From Variovorax sp. 770b2 (GTDB taxonomy: Bacteria; Pseudomonadota; Gammaproteobacteria; Burkholderiales; Burkholderiaceae_C): 64,000 nucleotides of DNA. A program made the position numbers and the translations under genes. How positions within the stretch are numbered: position 1 is the first letter of the stretch; every line of letters begins with the position of its first letter. The notes under the pieces were generated by a model. It did no database searches. It was not told where the DNA came from and worked only from the letters and a program-made list of their open reading frames with translations. The stretch is taken from contig NZ_FOXJ01000001.1 of NCBI RefSeq assembly GCF_900115685.1, forward strand, positions 1,831,796 to 1,895,795, given 5' to 3'. Positions 62,999 through 64,000 of the stretch are shown here, piece by piece.

Positions 62999-63048
62999 GG
63001 CGGAAAGAGCGTGCGATTGGGCTTGCGGGTTTCGGGCCGCCCAAAGAA

Positions 63049-63079
63049 AAAGGCCGGCAGCGCGATGCTACCGGCCTTT
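63049..63079 (-). terminator. Rho-independent terminator after clpA
   Basis: On the minus strand, AAAGGCCGG pairs with CCGGCCTTT (63079-63071 with 63057-63049) around a 13-nt loop and runs straight into TTTTTCTTTG. It lies 45 bp after the clpA stop. This is a good intrinsic terminator separating clpA from cls. Confidence 0.85.
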
Positions 63080-63123
63080 GGAGGCGGTTCCGCGGCCTCG
63101 TCGGCCACGGAATGCCCGGTTTC

Positions 63124-64000
63124 TCAACCCGTTGCGGCCTCTTCCGCTTCAGGCTTGGACTTGCCTTCCTTCTTCGGAAGAGGCTGGATGTCCAGCAGCA
63201 CTTCGTCCTTGTCGTCCAGGTCGACTTCGAGGCGGCCGCCGTCGGTCAGGCGACCGAACAGCAGTTCGTCGGCCAGTGCACGACGGATCGTGTCCTGGAT
63301 CAGACGCTGCATCGGACGCGCGCCCATCAGCGGATCGAAGCCCTTCTTCGCCAGGTGCTTGCGCAGCTTGTCGCTGAAGGTGACTTCCACCTTCTTCTCG
63401 GCCAGTTGCGTCTCCAGCTGCAGCAGGAACTTGTCGACCACGCGCAGGATGACGTTTTCGTCGAGCGCCTTGAAGTTGACGATGGCATCCAGCCGGTTGC
63501 GGAATTCAGGCGAGAACAGGCGCTTGATGTCGCCCATTTCGTCGCCCGTCTGGCGCGGGTTGGTGAAGCCGATGGTCGCCTTGTTCATGGTCTCGGCGCC
63601 CGCATTGGTCGTCATGATGACGATGACATTGCGGAAGTCGGCCTTGCGCCCGTTGTTGTCGGTCAGCGTGCCATGGTCCATCACCTGCAGCAGCACGTTG
63701 AAGATGTCCGGATGCGCCTTCTCGATTTCATCGAGCAGCAGCACCGAGTGCGGCTTCTTCGTGACGGCTTCGGTCAGCAGACCACCCTGGTCGAAACCGA
63801 CGTAGCCCGGAGGCGCGCCGATCAGGCGGCTCACCGCGTGACGCTCCATGTACTCCGACATGTCGAAGCGGATCAGCTCGATGCCCATGATGTAGGCAAG
63901 TTGCTTGGCCGCTTCGGTCTTGCCGACGCCCGTGGGACCGGAGAACAGGAACGAGCCGATCGGCTTGTCGCCCTTGCCCAGGCCCGAACGCGCCATCTTG
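63124..64000 (-). CDS. clpA: ATP-dependent Clp protease ATP-binding subunit ClpA (5' part missing)
   Basis: The last 292 residues of ClpA, the unfoldase partner of ClpP. The D2 AAA+ domain is nearly complete: KPIGSFLFSGPTGVGKTEAAKQ (Walker A), YMERHAVSRLIGAPPGYVGFDQGG with the pore loop GYVG, VLLLDEIEKAHPDIFN (Walker B), and the D2 small domain GARPMQRLIQDTIRRALADE. The C-terminus is a Lys/Glu-rich tail. The gene continues beyond the window edge upstream; the clpS partner would be there. The protein is ClpA rather than ClpB, judged by the end of the chain and the lack of a long middle domain here. Confidence 0.95.
   Translation of the reverse strand, partial: KMARSGLGKGDKPIGSFLFSGPTGVGKTEAAKQLAYIMGIELIRFDMSEYMERHAVSRLIGAPPGYVGFDQGGLLTEAVTKKPHSVLLLDEIEKAHPDIFNVLLQVMDHGTLTDNNGRKADFRNVIVIMTTNAGAETMNKATIGFTNPRQTGDEMGDIKRLFSPEFRNRLDAIVNFKALDENVILRVVDKFLLQLETQLAEKKVEVTFSDKLRKHLAKKGFDPLMGARPMQRLIQDTIRRALADELLFGRLTDGGRLEVDLDDKDEVLLDIQPLPKKEGKSKPEAEEAATG

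Overview
The window is a chromosomal segment of a GC-rich betaproteobacterium, most likely Comamonadaceae and Variovorax-like. Pointers are the purL / map-glnD and smc-zipA-ligA neighbourhoods, an AapJQM-type transporter, the NrsF sigma module, and a short hairpin repeat (GCTATC-N5-GATAGC) of a kind I associate with this family. The genus is inferred from gene content and codon use. I see no tRNA, rRNA, CRISPR array, transposase or prophage gene.

Layout. 1-3511 (-): purL, lacking its 3' end. 3630-10378 (+): map, glnD, then a HAD hydrolase-pgm pair and a PPC-domain protein, with an I78-type lipoprotein on the other strand. 10385-14400: a divergent unit, with an XRE-cupin regulator, a TIGR04076 protein and an aldo/keto reductase leftward and a DUF3311/SSS symporter rightward; two matching palindromes lie between them. 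14355-17442 (-): amino-acid ABC genes aapJQM with no ATPase gene. 17598-25870: doxX, def, a repeat-bearing lipoprotein, and ligA-zipA-smc. 25985-29184 (+): a lipoprotein, a HipBA toxin-antitoxin pair with an AT-rich palindromic operator, and a ParA-like ATPase. 29225-38723 (-): a tightly coupled ten-gene operon resembling an aryl-polyene lipid locus but with no ketosynthase in it. 38724-39087: a large nested inverted-repeat element. 39088-46128: HerA-like ATPase, Crp/Fnr regulator, a DUF6351 secreted protein, and an ECF sigma/NrsF pair beside two small membrane/secreted proteins. 46223-57811 (+): an eleven-gene pyrimidine operon. 57932-64000: GFA protein, GNAT, DUF3574, acetyltransferase, sbcB, a cardiolipin synthase and the 3' part of clpA.

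How the genes work together. The pyrimidine operon joins a BMP-family nucleoside/base ABC importer, a nucleosidase-like lipoprotein, a cytosine-deaminase-like enzyme, uracil phosphoribosyltransferase, and bacterial homologues of the yeast URC1 and URC4 uracil-catabolism proteins. This reads as a complete uptake, deamination and ring-opening route. The 29-38 kb operon combines an acyl carrier protein, an AMP-ligase fused to a dehydratase, a second dehydratase, a ketoreductase, an acyltransferase, a LolA-like carrier, an MMPL exporter, a methyltransferase and a polysaccharide deacetylase. It looks like a lipid-tailoring and export system that must take its chain-elongation enzyme from elsewhere.

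These two operons and the 265-bp nested palindrome at 38788-39052 are the most interesting parts of the window.
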